A DNA stretch of 16,071 bases. Origin: a bacterium UBA3734 (GTDB lineage Bacteria; Bacteroidota; Bacteroidia; Bacteroidales; Bacteroidaceae). Position numbers and translations under genes: made by a program. The DNA is taken from positions 1 through 16,071 of the forward strand of contig DFHC01000069.1 in NCBI GenBank assembly GCA_002372575.1, in the 5' to 3' direction. Shown here in pieces: positions 6,955 through 15,392 of the stretch (the stretch's first letter is position 1; each line of letters opens with the position of its first letter). The notes under the pieces are model-generated. The model had not been told where the DNA came from. It did not search any database and saw nothing but the letters and a program-made list of their open reading frames with translations.

Positions 6955-9489
6955 TCAGAACTTATAGGTGACGATGAACATTCCGTTGATACCGTTGGCA
7001 TAGAATTTCTTCGGATTGCGCTGGAATTTGTAGGTTCGGATGTCGTCTTCTCCATACTGTTTGCTGTCTTTTCGGTTCTGCTCCATGCCGCCAGTCACGA
7101 TGTTCGTGTTGTTGAGGATGTTCGTGAGCATGAGGTTGAAAGAAAGCTGACCTGCGCGACGCAGCCTGATGGTGTGGCCGACGCTGGCGTCGAGCATGAA
7201 TCCGCCGTTGCCCTTGGCCTGCGCGTAGCGGTTGTAGTCGGGATTGCCCTGCGCGTTGGTCATCTCGTTTTCGCTGGCGTAGCGCGTCACGGGCGTGTAG
7301 TAGAGATAGATGCGGTCGTAGTAGTTGCCGATGAGGTCGATGAACCAGCCTCCGGCGTGATAGCTCAGGTCGATGCTTCCGGCGGTGAGCGGCGTGCAGC
7401 CTTCCCTCATGCCCTTGCTGAGCACGATGTCGGAGTATTGCTTGCCGTCTTGCGAGAGCGTGTAGGTGGCCTTGGCGTCGTTGATGTATTCGGCTTCGCT
7501 GATGGTGCCGAGCATCTTGATGTTGAACGCCGACGAAAGCTTGAAGTTCAGGCCGGCCTCAACGCCGTAGTAACGCTTGCGAATGCCGTTCACCGGCACG
7601 TAGGAGAACGAGTTTTGCGAGTCGTCGTAGTACATGCTGTATTCGGCCACGTTGTTCAGATAGCTGTAGAAGCCGTTGATGTTGGCATGCAGCCACGAGG
7701 AGTTGAGCTGATAGCCGAGTTCAGCCGAATAAACGTCTTCGTTTTTGAGGTCTTTCACGAAATCGTTGTTGATTTGTGGCGCGGCGAAGGCCGTGCGGGC
7801 AGCGGGCGCCTTCTTCTCATAGCCGAGGCCGAGCGAGATGGTGTTTCCGCGTCCGAGGTTGAGCGACGAGCCGAATTTCACGCCTCCGTCGATGAATTTC
7901 GACGTTTTTCCCTTGCCTTTGGAGTTGTCGAGGGCGAGTCCGTTGCGCATCTTGCCTTCGCGTTGCAGTGTCTGGGCGCCCAAACGTCCCGAAACCGAAT
8001 AGTGCAGCGGGCCGAAGTTCTCGGCGTAGGTTGCCCAGAGCTGCGCCTTGTTCACGTAGATGTTGTAGTCGTAGGCGAAGCGCTCGCCCTCCTTGATTTC
8101 CTTGCCGGGATTGTCGGCGTCGTACATGGCCTGCATGTCGCTGCTGAGATAGGTTCCCACGACGTAAGTGTTGATGTTGTGGAACGACTTGGCACCGAGC
8201 AGGTCTTCAAGCGTCTGGTAGTGCATGCCCTTGTTCGTCGAGAGCGCAAGGCCGGCGTTCAGCGTCTGCGTCTTCGAGAGTTGCTTTTTCAGCGTCGAGG
8301 CAAGGCTGAACGAGAGCTGGTCGTCGTGGTAGGCCTGCAAATAGTACATGGCGTCTGCGCCCTGTGCCGAAACTGCGCGGTTCGAGAAGTAAATCTGGTC
8401 CCAGTTGATTTGGCGATTGGCCTTCGAAGCGCTCAGATAGTCGTAGGAAGCCTGCCACGCGGCCCGGTTCTCTTCCGTGCGGTTTTCCACGTCGGTCGGA
8501 TCCCACACATTATAATTATAGGAGGGCATCACGCTGTAGTAGTCGGGCGAGGGGTTCGTGGAGTTGTTGTAGCTCAGTCGCGAACTGCTGTACATGGCGT
8601 ATTTTCCGAGCAGCGAAGTGGTGAGCTTCGTGTTGTCGTCCATTGTCCAGTCCCAGGTGAGCAAGGCCGAGGGTGCCCAGTCGTGGATGATGCGCGAATT
8701 GCGTTTCTTGCCGTTCTGATAGCCCCAGTTGGGGTTATAGAAGCGGTTGTTGGCAATCCAATACATCTCGTCGGTCGAGGCGGCCTGTGCGCCACGCTCC
8801 GTGGGATTGCCCCACGTGACGAGCGACACGCTGTGCTGCGGCGAGAACATTTTTTCAATGCCAAGGAAATACGACAGCGCGTTGTAGAACGTGCCCTCAA
8901 CGTAGCCCTCGCCGGCGTAGCGATAGGTCAGTCCGAGCGAATAGGCCCAGCCCTTCGGATTGAAGCCCGAATTGAAGCTATACATACCGCGGAACACGTA
9001 GTTGCGGTTGGCTCCGGCCAGCGAGAGGCGATGGCCCGTGGGCAGCGCACTCGGACGGAAATTGTAGTTGTTCGAGCCGCCCATGGCCGACATGCCGAAG
9101 TTGTTGTCCTCGAAGGGCAGCGAGGCCTCGGCACCGCGCGTCTGGTTGTTCAGTCCGCCCACCATCGAGTAGCGGAACTCGCCGCGCTCGGCATCGTTGG
9201 CCAGATTGCCGTTGATGTAGATGTCGTTGTACTTCGAGTTGAAGGCGCGGAACTTGAAACGCACCGGGCTCCATCGGTAGCCCACTTCGTTCGCGTAGGC
9301 ACTGGTGTTGGAGCCGAGAATCGTGACCTCGTGCGCCACGTTGTCGTCTTCGCCCAACTGCGACTCGCTGAAGGTGAAGGCCGACTCGTCGATGATGTTG
9401 GTCTCCTGCACCTGTGTCGTGTCGGTCTGGGCCGCTGCCGTCAGCGCGATGCAGAGCGTCATCAATGCAAGTTTTAGTCTTTTTTGCAT
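6955..9489 (-). CDS. TonB-dependent outer-membrane receptor
   Basis: An 844-residue protein. Signal peptide 1-20 (cut in TAAA-Q). A short N-terminal segment (21-60) leads to a plug-like domain with SPVRFKFRAFNSKYNDIYIN and a GGLNNQTRG block. Residues from about 170 on form a beta-barrel of alternating aromatic strands (YVFRGMYSFNSGFNPKGWAY, LGLTYRYAGEGYVEG, HYSVSGRLG), and the protein ends FIVTYKF with the C-terminal Phe typical of outer-membrane barrels. It should import a ligand too large for porins using TonB energy. It lacks the N-terminal carboxypeptidase-regulatory-like domain usual for Bacteroidetes SusC proteins, and no SusD gene follows. Instead, the DUF5689-type and OB-fold lipoproteins follow in the same operon. 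The family is secure; the substrate is unknown. Confidence 0.9.
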   Translation of the reverse strand: MQKRLKLALMTLCIALTAAAQTDTTQVQETNIIDESAFTFSESQLGEDDNVAHEVTILGSNTSAYANEVGYRWSPVRFKFRAFNSKYNDIYINGNLANDAERGEFRYSMVGGLNNQTRGAEASLPFEDNNFGMSAMGGSNNYNFRPSALPTGHRLSLAGANRNYVFRGMYSFNSGFNPKGWAYSLGLTYRYAGEGYVEGTFYNALSYFLGIEKMFSPQHSVSLVTWGNPTERGAQAASTDEMYWIANNRFYNPNWGYQNGKKRNSRIIHDWAPSALLTWDWTMDDNTKLTTSLLGKYAMYSSSRLSYNNSTNPSPDYYSVMPSYNYNVWDPTDVENRTEENRAAWQASYDYLSASKANRQINWDQIYFSNRAVSAQGADAMYYLQAYHDDQLSFSLASTLKKQLSKTQTLNAGLALSTNKGMHYQTLEDLLGAKSFHNINTYVVGTYLSSDMQAMYDADNPGKEIKEGERFAYDYNIYVNKAQLWATYAENFGPLHYSVSGRLGAQTLQREGKMRNGLALDNSKGKGKTSKFIDGGVKFGSSLNLGRGNTISLGLGYEKKAPAARTAFAAPQINNDFVKDLKNEDVYSAELGYQLNSSWLHANINGFYSYLNNVAEYSMYYDDSQNSFSYVPVNGIRKRYYGVEAGLNFKLSSAFNIKMLGTISEAEYINDAKATYTLSQDGKQYSDIVLSKGMREGCTPLTAGSIDLSYHAGGWFIDLIGNYYDRIYLYYTPVTRYASENEMTNAQGNPDYNRYAQAKGNGGFMLDASVGHTIRLRRAGQLSFNLMLTNILNNTNIVTGGMEQNRKDSKQYGEDDIRTYKFQRNPKKFYANGINGMFIVTYKF

Positions 9490-9518
9490 AATTACTTTTT
9501 TTGTTATGAATGATGTTG

Positions 9519-9549
9519 CAAAAGTACGAATTTTATTTGACTGCGCAAG
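9519..9549 (-). promoter_or_regulatory. Promoter of the receptor operon
   Basis: On the minus strand a -7 box TACTTTTG (9526-9519) fits TAnnTTTG. The -33 box, 19 bases upstream, is CTTG (9549-9546), one mismatch from TTTG. The predicted start near 9512 leaves a leader of about 23 bases. It would drive the receptor, DUF5689-type and OB-fold lipoprotein genes together. Confidence 0.55.
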
Positions 9550-9580
9550 GAAATACGTAAAACTTTATTCTTAAAATAAC

Positions 9581-9622
9581 AAAAAAAGCCGTTTCCAACT
9601 CCATTCGGGAGTGAAAACGACT
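9581..9622 (-). terminator. Rho-independent terminator of the M60 peptidase gene
   Basis: On the minus strand AGTCGTTTTCACTC pairs with GAGTTGGAAACGGCT, with G-U pairs and one bulge, across a 7-base loop, and is followed directly by seven T residues (9587-9581). It separates the M60 unit from the receptor operon promoter. Confidence 0.75.
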
Positions 9623-9639
9623 CTTTTCGCGGGGGAAAA

Positions 9640-9655
9640 CGTAAGCGAACTTACG
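9640..9655 (-). other. Small TTCG-loop hairpin after the M60 peptidase gene
   Basis: CGTAAG-TTCG-CTTACG is a perfect 6-bp stem with a tetraloop, starting 10 bases after the stop codon and followed by TTTT and five C. It precedes the stronger terminator at 9581-9622 and may protect the mRNA 3' end or add to termination. Confidence 0.6.
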
Positions 9656-9665
9656 ATTCCATTTT

Positions 9666-12600
9666 TTACTTCACAATCACCTTCTTGCCATTGACGATGT
9701 TGATGCCCTTCTGGAGCGACTTCAACTGGCGACCCTGCAGGTCGTAGATCTTCGTCTCACCGGTGTTGTCGTTGGTCTCGATGGACTTCACGTCGGTAAT
9801 CGCGCCGTCGTTGAGCGACTTAGCGTTGTTGGCATAGCCCGTGTACATCGTGCCCGGGCCCGAGAGCAGCAGGTCGGTGTCGTCGCCGAGCGAAGCCACG
9901 AGCGAGTAGGTGCCGTTGGCGATGCCGTTGGCGATGGCCTCGTTCGTATTGAAGCTATTCCAGAAGCTAATCCAAATGAGTTCGCCAGTGTCGTCATAAA
10001 TCTTGTAACCCACAGCACCCGAACCGGTGATGTTCACCGTCGTTCCGTCAAGGGTAAAGCCAAGATTATCGGCCTCGTTTACACCGAAGTGCAGGTAATG
10101 TCCCGTGCTTCCTGCTCCATTTTTAGCAGCGTCGTCGGCATAAACCTTTGCACGTCCGAGCAAAGACGGCCTGTATTTCAGACACTCTGCACCTTCGCTA
10201 ATAGTACCAAGTTCACCTGTATCGTTGATGAACATCGCACCAGGAGCCTTATTGGGATAACTTTGCATTTCAGCTTTCCACCCCTCCATCAGAGCCACTT
10301 CAGCAGGCACGGACTTGCGCGGAATCTTGAAATAGTGATGGAAGATGTACTCAGACGTGTTGTAGCGACCGTCCTTGTTGCTGTTTGCCCAGAATCCCAT
10401 GTCCTCGGCATAGGTGAAGAATCCCCAGCTCTTGAAGAATTCATAGAGGTCGGTCTGCGAGGCTTCGCAAGCTGCCAATGCGAGGAGCATATAGTCCTTG
10501 TCGATATTGACGGGGTTGGAGCTACTGCCTCTTTGGAGACCGCCTCGCGCACGAATCTTCTGAATCCAGCGGGCGAAGAAGCCATCGTCTCCCTTCTGAT
10601 GGAAGTAGAGCCAGAGTTGGAACCACATTTTGTGGGCGAGTCCGGCATCTCTGGAGATATCGAACCATCCCTGACCTTGGTTAAACCTGCCGCCACGTGC
10701 GGGAAGAGCGGTTCCTCTCGCCGTGCTCATACCCCAAAGGAAGTTCACGATGTTTGCATAGCCATTATTGCTAATCTCGGCTGTTCCGGCAATCATGATC
10801 GGACTCTGGTGGGCGTGTCCCTCTTCGTGCGACCAGAGCCACAGCTGCCCGCCGTTGCTGTTGAGGAACGTGTTGATGTCAACTGCCTCGGTGTTGATGT
10901 TGGGGATAGCCACGCGACCCAAGCCGCTGTTCCAGTTCGGCGAGGTTGACCAGTCGTTGTCATAGGCCACCATTGTCGGGCGATATTTGTCGCCGCCGAA
11001 ATAGGTGTTGGTCAGCTTCTCTTCTGTCTCGAACACGAAGTCCCAGGTCTTGAGTCCATCAACGACCTTGCCCGCTCCCTTCAGTTTGCTGTGATAGGCA
11101 CAGAGCACATGATGATTGGAGCGGAGGTGCAGGTACTGGTTCTTGAACATATTGTTGTTCAACCACTTCCAGTCGTTGTTGGTGTGTCCGCGATTCATGT
11201 CGAACGCACCGTTGCAGGTACCGCCAGCGATGTGAATCTTGATATCGGGATAGAGCGAGAGCATCTTGTTGGGGTTCATGCTCTGATAGGTGATGAAGAG
11301 CTCGCAATCGCTTCCGGCAAGCACGTAGTTGTAGCCTTTCTTCAGGGCTTTCTGCGTGCCTGAGAAGTTCGTGCCAGCGATTTGTTCCACAAGGAGCTGT
11401 GCATCGCCATCAGTCACGTTATTCTCAACGAGCAGATAGGCGATTTCCCCTGCCTTGAGCCTAATACCCGTGGGCTGGGTAATGTGTCCGTAAGGACCTG
11501 TTCCGAGTATTCCAGTCCACCTGTTGGAATTGGTGTAGATACGGTAGTCATGGATGCGGAATTTCTTTTCATGATAGTTCCACGACGGGTCAGCGTTCCA
11601 CTTGTTATTCTTCACGTGGATTGCCTCGTCTTGCAGGGCGGTGGGCAGCGCGCTCATAGCATTGCGGAGCTGTGCATCGCTCATCGAGGCATAGTTGCTC
11701 TTGAGCTGTGTGCAGGCAGCGTCGGTGAAGAAAGCCGCCAGCTGGTTGGTGAAGTCGTTGCTGACCGTTTTATTCTGGTCGGCTGCAGCTGCAATGTCAG
11801 CCTCTGTGACTTCCACGGGCAGCACCTTCCAAATCGAAGCCTCTGCGCTGGCAGCCCATTCAACCACCGTATTGCTCGGTGATGAGTGCAGCGAACTAGA
11901 AGAGTTGGTGTTGTTTTGTGCTGCAAACCAGAAGGTAGCATTCTCGCCCTCTCCATTTTTGCTGCTATAGAACTTCCCTGCAGAATTCGCATCTACAGTC
12001 TTCCATTGTTGGCTTCCACCAGACCATTGCTTGATATACCTGCCCGTGAGCAGATTCTTGAACGTGTAATTGCCATTACTTCCGGTAATCTGCCAAACCT
12101 GAGCATAGTTTTTGTTGTTTCTGCCGGTTGTGGTCAAGTTGCCGTTGTCGTCGGTCATGGCTTGTCCAGAATAGTAATTGTTAATCAGCCTATAATGACC
12201 GCCACTGATAATATTGTCTGTGAAGGTCGCTGTCGGCTGCGTGGAGGCAGGTGCCGTCGTACACTCAATCAGCCATTGTCCATTCACGTCGCCCGTACTA
12301 TTGGGGAATACGTTGCTATGGTCACAGCCAAGAACCGAGCGAACGCTGTTGTTCGCCGAGCTGAGTGCAGAAGCACCGGTGATGTAGTAGTATTGCTTGC
12401 CATCCACCACGTCAGCCTCGTAGAAATTGATCTTGTACTCGGCTTCTCTCAGGTGTCCGACGGGCAGCCAGTATTGCCATCCTTCGCTGTAATAATGGAT
12501 ATCGTCGGTCTTGGGATCGGCTGTCATGTAGAGGTTGCTGTTTTTGTTCCTCACCTTGAAGCCGTCGTCTTTTACGTCGATCGTCCATTTCTGTGTGTTC

Positions 12601-15179
12601 TCATCTTTTCGACCATTCATTTTCTCATAGTGAGTGCCTTTGTTCCAAGCAAGGGCATCTTGGATGACGTTGCCCGATTCACGGTTTACGAGACGATAGG
12701 TCTTATCTGCCTGTACGGGGTTTCCGTAGTTGTCTTTCAGGTTTTCCAGTCCGGAGACGGGTGCAGCATCGACGATGGGAACGATGTAGAAATAACTGTT
12801 GCCGTTGATGCTGTTGTTTCTGAAAGCAAGCTTGTTATTGACGATGTTGCAGTATTGGCTGTTACCCTTGCGAGCCATCAAGAGGGCAGCGAATTTCGAA
12901 CCGAACGTCCAATAGCGGTTCATTCCCGTATTTTCCAAGCTGTCGCTATCTTCGACCATGTGCGGGAAGGTGCTGTTGCCGTTGTTGCCGTCCCACATGC
13001 TTGGCGAGGAAAGAATCTTGCCGTCGCCTGCAGCCTTGTTGATAATCTTATGTGCGCCGGTAAACGGGTTCACGATGAATGCCCACTTGTAGGCATCGCT
13101 GTTCTGCGGAGCGGCAGAAGCAGGAATATATGACGGATTGGCTGCATCGTAATAGAGGAATTTCTTGTCCGTCTCGCCCATGCTCAGATATACCCAGTTA
13201 GCATCTTCGTAGGTTGAAGACGGGGTGATGCGCCACGCCGGCAAGAACTTGGTATTGACAACAAAGGTCGTGTCGTCTTCCACATTTCCGAGCGGAATGG
13301 TAGTGAATCGCGTGTTAGCCGGAGCATTCTGGATGTCGGGATAAGGCGAGCCTGAATAGGTCGTGAAGGACTCCCGCTTAATTTCATAGTCTCCTTGCAT
13401 ATAGACGTAAGTCACGTTCACCTTATTTTTATAGGTGACGGTCACGGTGTTTCCATTGAGTTCGACTTTGCAGGTGTGCTCTTCCAACTGCTGCGGAGTG
13501 AAATTCTCTACCGTGAGCGTGCTCAAAGCATCGTAAGAGATGACGAAACTACCGCCATTCTTCTGCGGTGTATGCGTAATCGCGTTGTCAAGGGGATGGG
13601 AGTAGGTCAGCGTTGGCGTTGTGGACGCAGCGTTTCCTTTAATGACGACATTGTACACCTCATAAGGCTGCTGATAGAGTCGCCACGTGGTGTTATAGAC
13701 GGAACCGCGATTGCCCTGTGCGTTGTTGAGCAGCGTGGAAGCCGTGCGACGTGAATAGCCGTCGAAGCCCGTGTTGGAAGTGCTCTTCTTGTCGCAGAAC
13801 ACGGTGTAGTTGTTGTCGGCATAGCCAACGAAGTTATAAAGCGGTGCAACAGGAGCCGTGCCACTGTTCCATGCGTAACCCGACTTTGTATTGTTGACAA
13901 AGAGGAACTTCGAGATTCCCTCGCTGTGGGTGACGCTGGTGGGCGAGTTGTTCGTCCATGTCAGGTATTTGCCATCCATGCCGGCCTTTTGCAGGCGGAA
14001 GAGGCTCGTGCCCTTCGGGTCGGCTCCTGCGGCGCGGAGCACGTAGAGCTGCGGCGCTGCCGTGGTACTCGTAGCAATTCCAGGATTACCAATCACGGGA
14101 TAATCGCCGTTGGTGCAGGCATTGTATAGTGCAAACACCTTGTCTGGAAGCGGGTTGCCAATGACGGTTCCTGCCTCAACGAGTTGCCATTTTGCTTCGG
14201 TTTGCTGCGGATGGTTGGTATAGACGAACGCTCCGTTGGTAGCCTCGTTTCGATTGGCCGAAAGAAGGCCTTTTTCAGAGGATATATAGTAGGTGTCATT
14301 ACCGTCGCCCGTTAGGGTAAACTGCCACTGGGTAGCCACGTTGTTCGCTGTGTTCCATGCAGCCCACGTGCCATTGGAGCAGCCTAAGGTTTTCGTTGTG
14401 CCCACTTGCGTGAGGGTATAGCCTGTTCCATTTTTTGTGAAAATGAAGGGCGTTCCCACCTCACGCAGGGTCGTTGCATCGACGTGGCGGGTTTCTTGAT
14501 AATTGTCGTGCAGATAGAGATAAAGTCCCGTCTGAACATGCTTCAGCAGATAGTGCTTGCTGGTGTTGATGGGAGCCGTCATTTCCACAGGATACAGCGT
14601 CCACGCGGCGTTTCCGTTGGCTGCGGGCGTAGTGTAGTCCCACGAGGCCAAGGTCGAGACATTATCGTATCCTGCCTGGTAGTTGTCGCCGTTCAGCCCC
14701 TGTCCGTTGTTCACGAACGAGAAATAGTTTCCATGATTGTGGAAGGTGAAAACGCCTGGCGTGGCCGACGACACCAGCTTCACACGGTTGCCGAAGGCCG
14801 GAATGTACGTGCCGTCGGGACATTGGATGGTGCAGGTGCCGTTGCCGTTGTTCGTAATCTTGAACACGTACCACTTGCGGTCGTTGGGTGCCGGACCGCT
14901 GGCGATGTTCTGGTTTAAGTCAGCAAATGCTGAAATTCCGGGGGCATTGGCGTTAATCCTGTTCTTGGCCAGGTTGTAGTTCGTTCCCCACAGATTCAGC
15001 ATCGTTTCAGAGAGAAAAGCAAAGCCTTTGTGTCCGTTTTGGAAGAGGGCATAGTAGCCACTGTTCAGCGTGGTTGCTGGCGTCGTTCCGATGGTTTTCA
15101 CCTCGAGGCCACTCCACTGGGCTCGTGCAATCGCTGCAAGCATCAACGCACAAGCGAAGATCATGGTCTTTTTTCTCAT
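9666..15179 (-). CDS. Giant secreted M60-family (mucin-type) metallopeptidase with type IX sorting tail
   Basis: A 1837-residue exported protein. Signal peptide 1-20 (LAAIARA-Q). Residues about 21-1180 hold repeated beta-rich segments resembling ricin-type beta-trefoils, for example YLLKHVQTGLYLYL from Y210, YRLVNRESGNVIQD from Y828 and YRLINNYYSGQAM from Y996, plus an Ig-like stretch near 505-600. The peptidase region is about 1205-1600: an N-terminal subdomain (FRIHDYRIY from F1207), then the zinc motif HEEGH (1451-1455) in LWLWSHEEGHAHQ, with the third ligand probably E1468 in GTAEISNN. This HExxH-x12-E arrangement matches M60 (enhancin/BT4244-like) enzymes, several of which cleave O-glycosylated mucin-like proteins. 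The end (about 1800-1837, IYDLQGRQL...GINIVNGKKVIVK) resembles Prevotella type IX C-terminal sorting domains, so cell-surface attachment or release is expected. Glycan binding by the trefoil segments is inferred. Confidence 0.9.
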   Translation of the reverse strand: MRKKTMIFACALMLAAIARAQWSGLEVKTIGTTPATTLNSGYYALFQNGHKGFAFLSETMLNLWGTNYNLAKNRINANAPGISAFADLNQNIASGPAPNDRKWYVFKITNNGNGTCTIQCPDGTYIPAFGNRVKLVSSATPGVFTFHNHGNYFSFVNNGQGLNGDNYQAGYDNVSTLASWDYTTPAANGNAAWTLYPVEMTAPINTSKHYLLKHVQTGLYLYLHDNYQETRHVDATTLREVGTPFIFTKNGTGYTLTQVGTTKTLGCSNGTWAAWNTANNVATQWQFTLTGDGNDTYYISSEKGLLSANRNEATNGAFVYTNHPQQTEAKWQLVEAGTVIGNPLPDKVFALYNACTNGDYPVIGNPGIATSTTAAPQLYVLRAAGADPKGTSLFRLQKAGMDGKYLTWTNNSPTSVTHSEGISKFLFVNNTKSGYAWNSGTAPVAPLYNFVGYADNNYTVFCDKKSTSNTGFDGYSRRTASTLLNNAQGNRGSVYNTTWRLYQQPYEVYNVVIKGNAASTTPTLTYSHPLDNAITHTPQKNGGSFVISYDALSTLTVENFTPQQLEEHTCKVELNGNTVTVTYKNKVNVTYVYMQGDYEIKRESFTTYSGSPYPDIQNAPANTRFTTIPLGNVEDDTTFVVNTKFLPAWRITPSSTYEDANWVYLSMGETDKKFLYYDAANPSYIPASAAPQNSDAYKWAFIVNPFTGAHKIINKAAGDGKILSSPSMWDGNNGNSTFPHMVEDSDSLENTGMNRYWTFGSKFAALLMARKGNSQYCNIVNNKLAFRNNSINGNSYFYIVPIVDAAPVSGLENLKDNYGNPVQADKTYRLVNRESGNVIQDALAWNKGTHYEKMNGRKDENTQKWTIDVKDDGFKVRNKNSNLYMTADPKTDDIHYYSEGWQYWLPVGHLREAEYKINFYEADVVDGKQYYYITGASALSSANNSVRSVLGCDHSNVFPNSTGDVNGQWLIECTTAPASTQPTATFTDNIISGGHYRLINNYYSGQAMTDDNGNLTTTGRNNKNYAQVWQITGSNGNYTFKNLLTGRYIKQWSGGSQQWKTVDANSAGKFYSSKNGEGENATFWFAAQNNTNSSSSLHSSPSNTVVEWAASAEASIWKVLPVEVTEADIAAAADQNKTVSNDFTNQLAAFFTDAACTQLKSNYASMSDAQLRNAMSALPTALQDEAIHVKNNKWNADPSWNYHEKKFRIHDYRIYTNSNRWTGILGTGPYGHITQPTGIRLKAGEIAYLLVENNVTDGDAQLLVEQIAGTNFSGTQKALKKGYNYVLAGSDCELFITYQSMNPNKMLSLYPDIKIHIAGGTCNGAFDMNRGHTNNDWKWLNNNMFKNQYLHLRSNHHVLCAYHSKLKGAGKVVDGLKTWDFVFETEEKLTNTYFGGDKYRPTMVAYDNDWSTSPNWNSGLGRVAIPNINTEAVDINTFLNSNGGQLWLWSHEEGHAHQSPIMIAGTAEISNNGYANIVNFLWGMSTARGTALPARGGRFNQGQGWFDISRDAGLAHKMWFQLWLYFHQKGDDGFFARWIQKIRARGGLQRGSSSNPVNIDKDYMLLALAACEASQTDLYEFFKSWGFFTYAEDMGFWANSNKDGRYNTSEYIFHHYFKIPRKSVPAEVALMEGWKAEMQSYPNKAPGAMFINDTGELGTISEGAECLKYRPSLLGRAKVYADDAAKNGAGSTGHYLHFGVNEADNLGFTLDGTTVNITGSGAVGYKIYDDTGELIWISFWNSFNTNEAIANGIANGTYSLVASLGDDTDLLLSGPGTMYTGYANNAKSLNDGAITDVKSIETNDNTGETKIYDLQGRQLKSLQKGINIVNGKKVIVK

Positions 15180-15254
15180 GTTGTTTTGGTTTTTTAGTTA
15201 ATAATAATGCATATGGATTAAGTTAAAATATGGATTCCTGAAAACCTTTGGCTG

Positions 15255-15286
15255 CAAAGATACAAAAAAAATTGAAAAAAATTAAA
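15255..15286 (-). promoter_or_regulatory. Promoter of the M60 peptidase gene
   Basis: On the minus strand TATCTTTG (15262-15255) matches the -7 consensus fully. The -33 box, 20 bases upstream, reads TTTA (15286-15283), one mismatch. The predicted start near 15248 gives a leader of about 68 bases. A-rich tracts lie across and upstream of the promoter. Confidence 0.6.
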
Positions 15287-15333
15287 CATTTAAAGATTAA
15301 TAAAACTTAAAAAAGGGATATTTTCCGAATTTT

Positions 15334-15365
15334 TTTGGGCATCTCGTTTTTTTTTCCGACATTTG
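15334..15365 (+). promoter_or_regulatory. Possible promoter of the EEP protein gene
   Basis: TTTG (15334-15337), 20 bases, then GACATTTG (15358-15365) match TTTG / TAnnTTTG except for the first base of the -7 box. The predicted start near 15372 leaves only about 21 bases to the ATG. No better match was seen in the divergent region 15180-15392, which otherwise holds A/T tracts only. Confidence 0.45.
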
Positions 15366-15392
15366 CAAATCATATCATTAAACCTGACAGAC

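Noticed and set aside
7174..9477. 767-codon open frame on the plus strand opposite the TonB-dependent receptor
   Set aside because: It is a shadow of the receptor gene's codon bias: low-complexity Val/Arg/Glu composition, no domain pattern, no promoter or signal sequence.
4173..9489. A SusC/SusD polysaccharide utilisation locus
   Set aside because: There is no SusD-like protein, glycoside hydrolase or sensor/regulator gene; both partner lipoproteins are OB-like.
11886..13133. 415-codon open frame on the plus strand opposite the M60 peptidase
   Set aside because: It is antisense to the repeat region of a clearly coding gene and has no family features.
15243..15250. Plus-strand -7 box (AACCTTTG) as the EEP gene promoter
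   Set aside because: It lacks the leading T and would give a leader of about 135 bases; the match at 15334-15365 is better placed.
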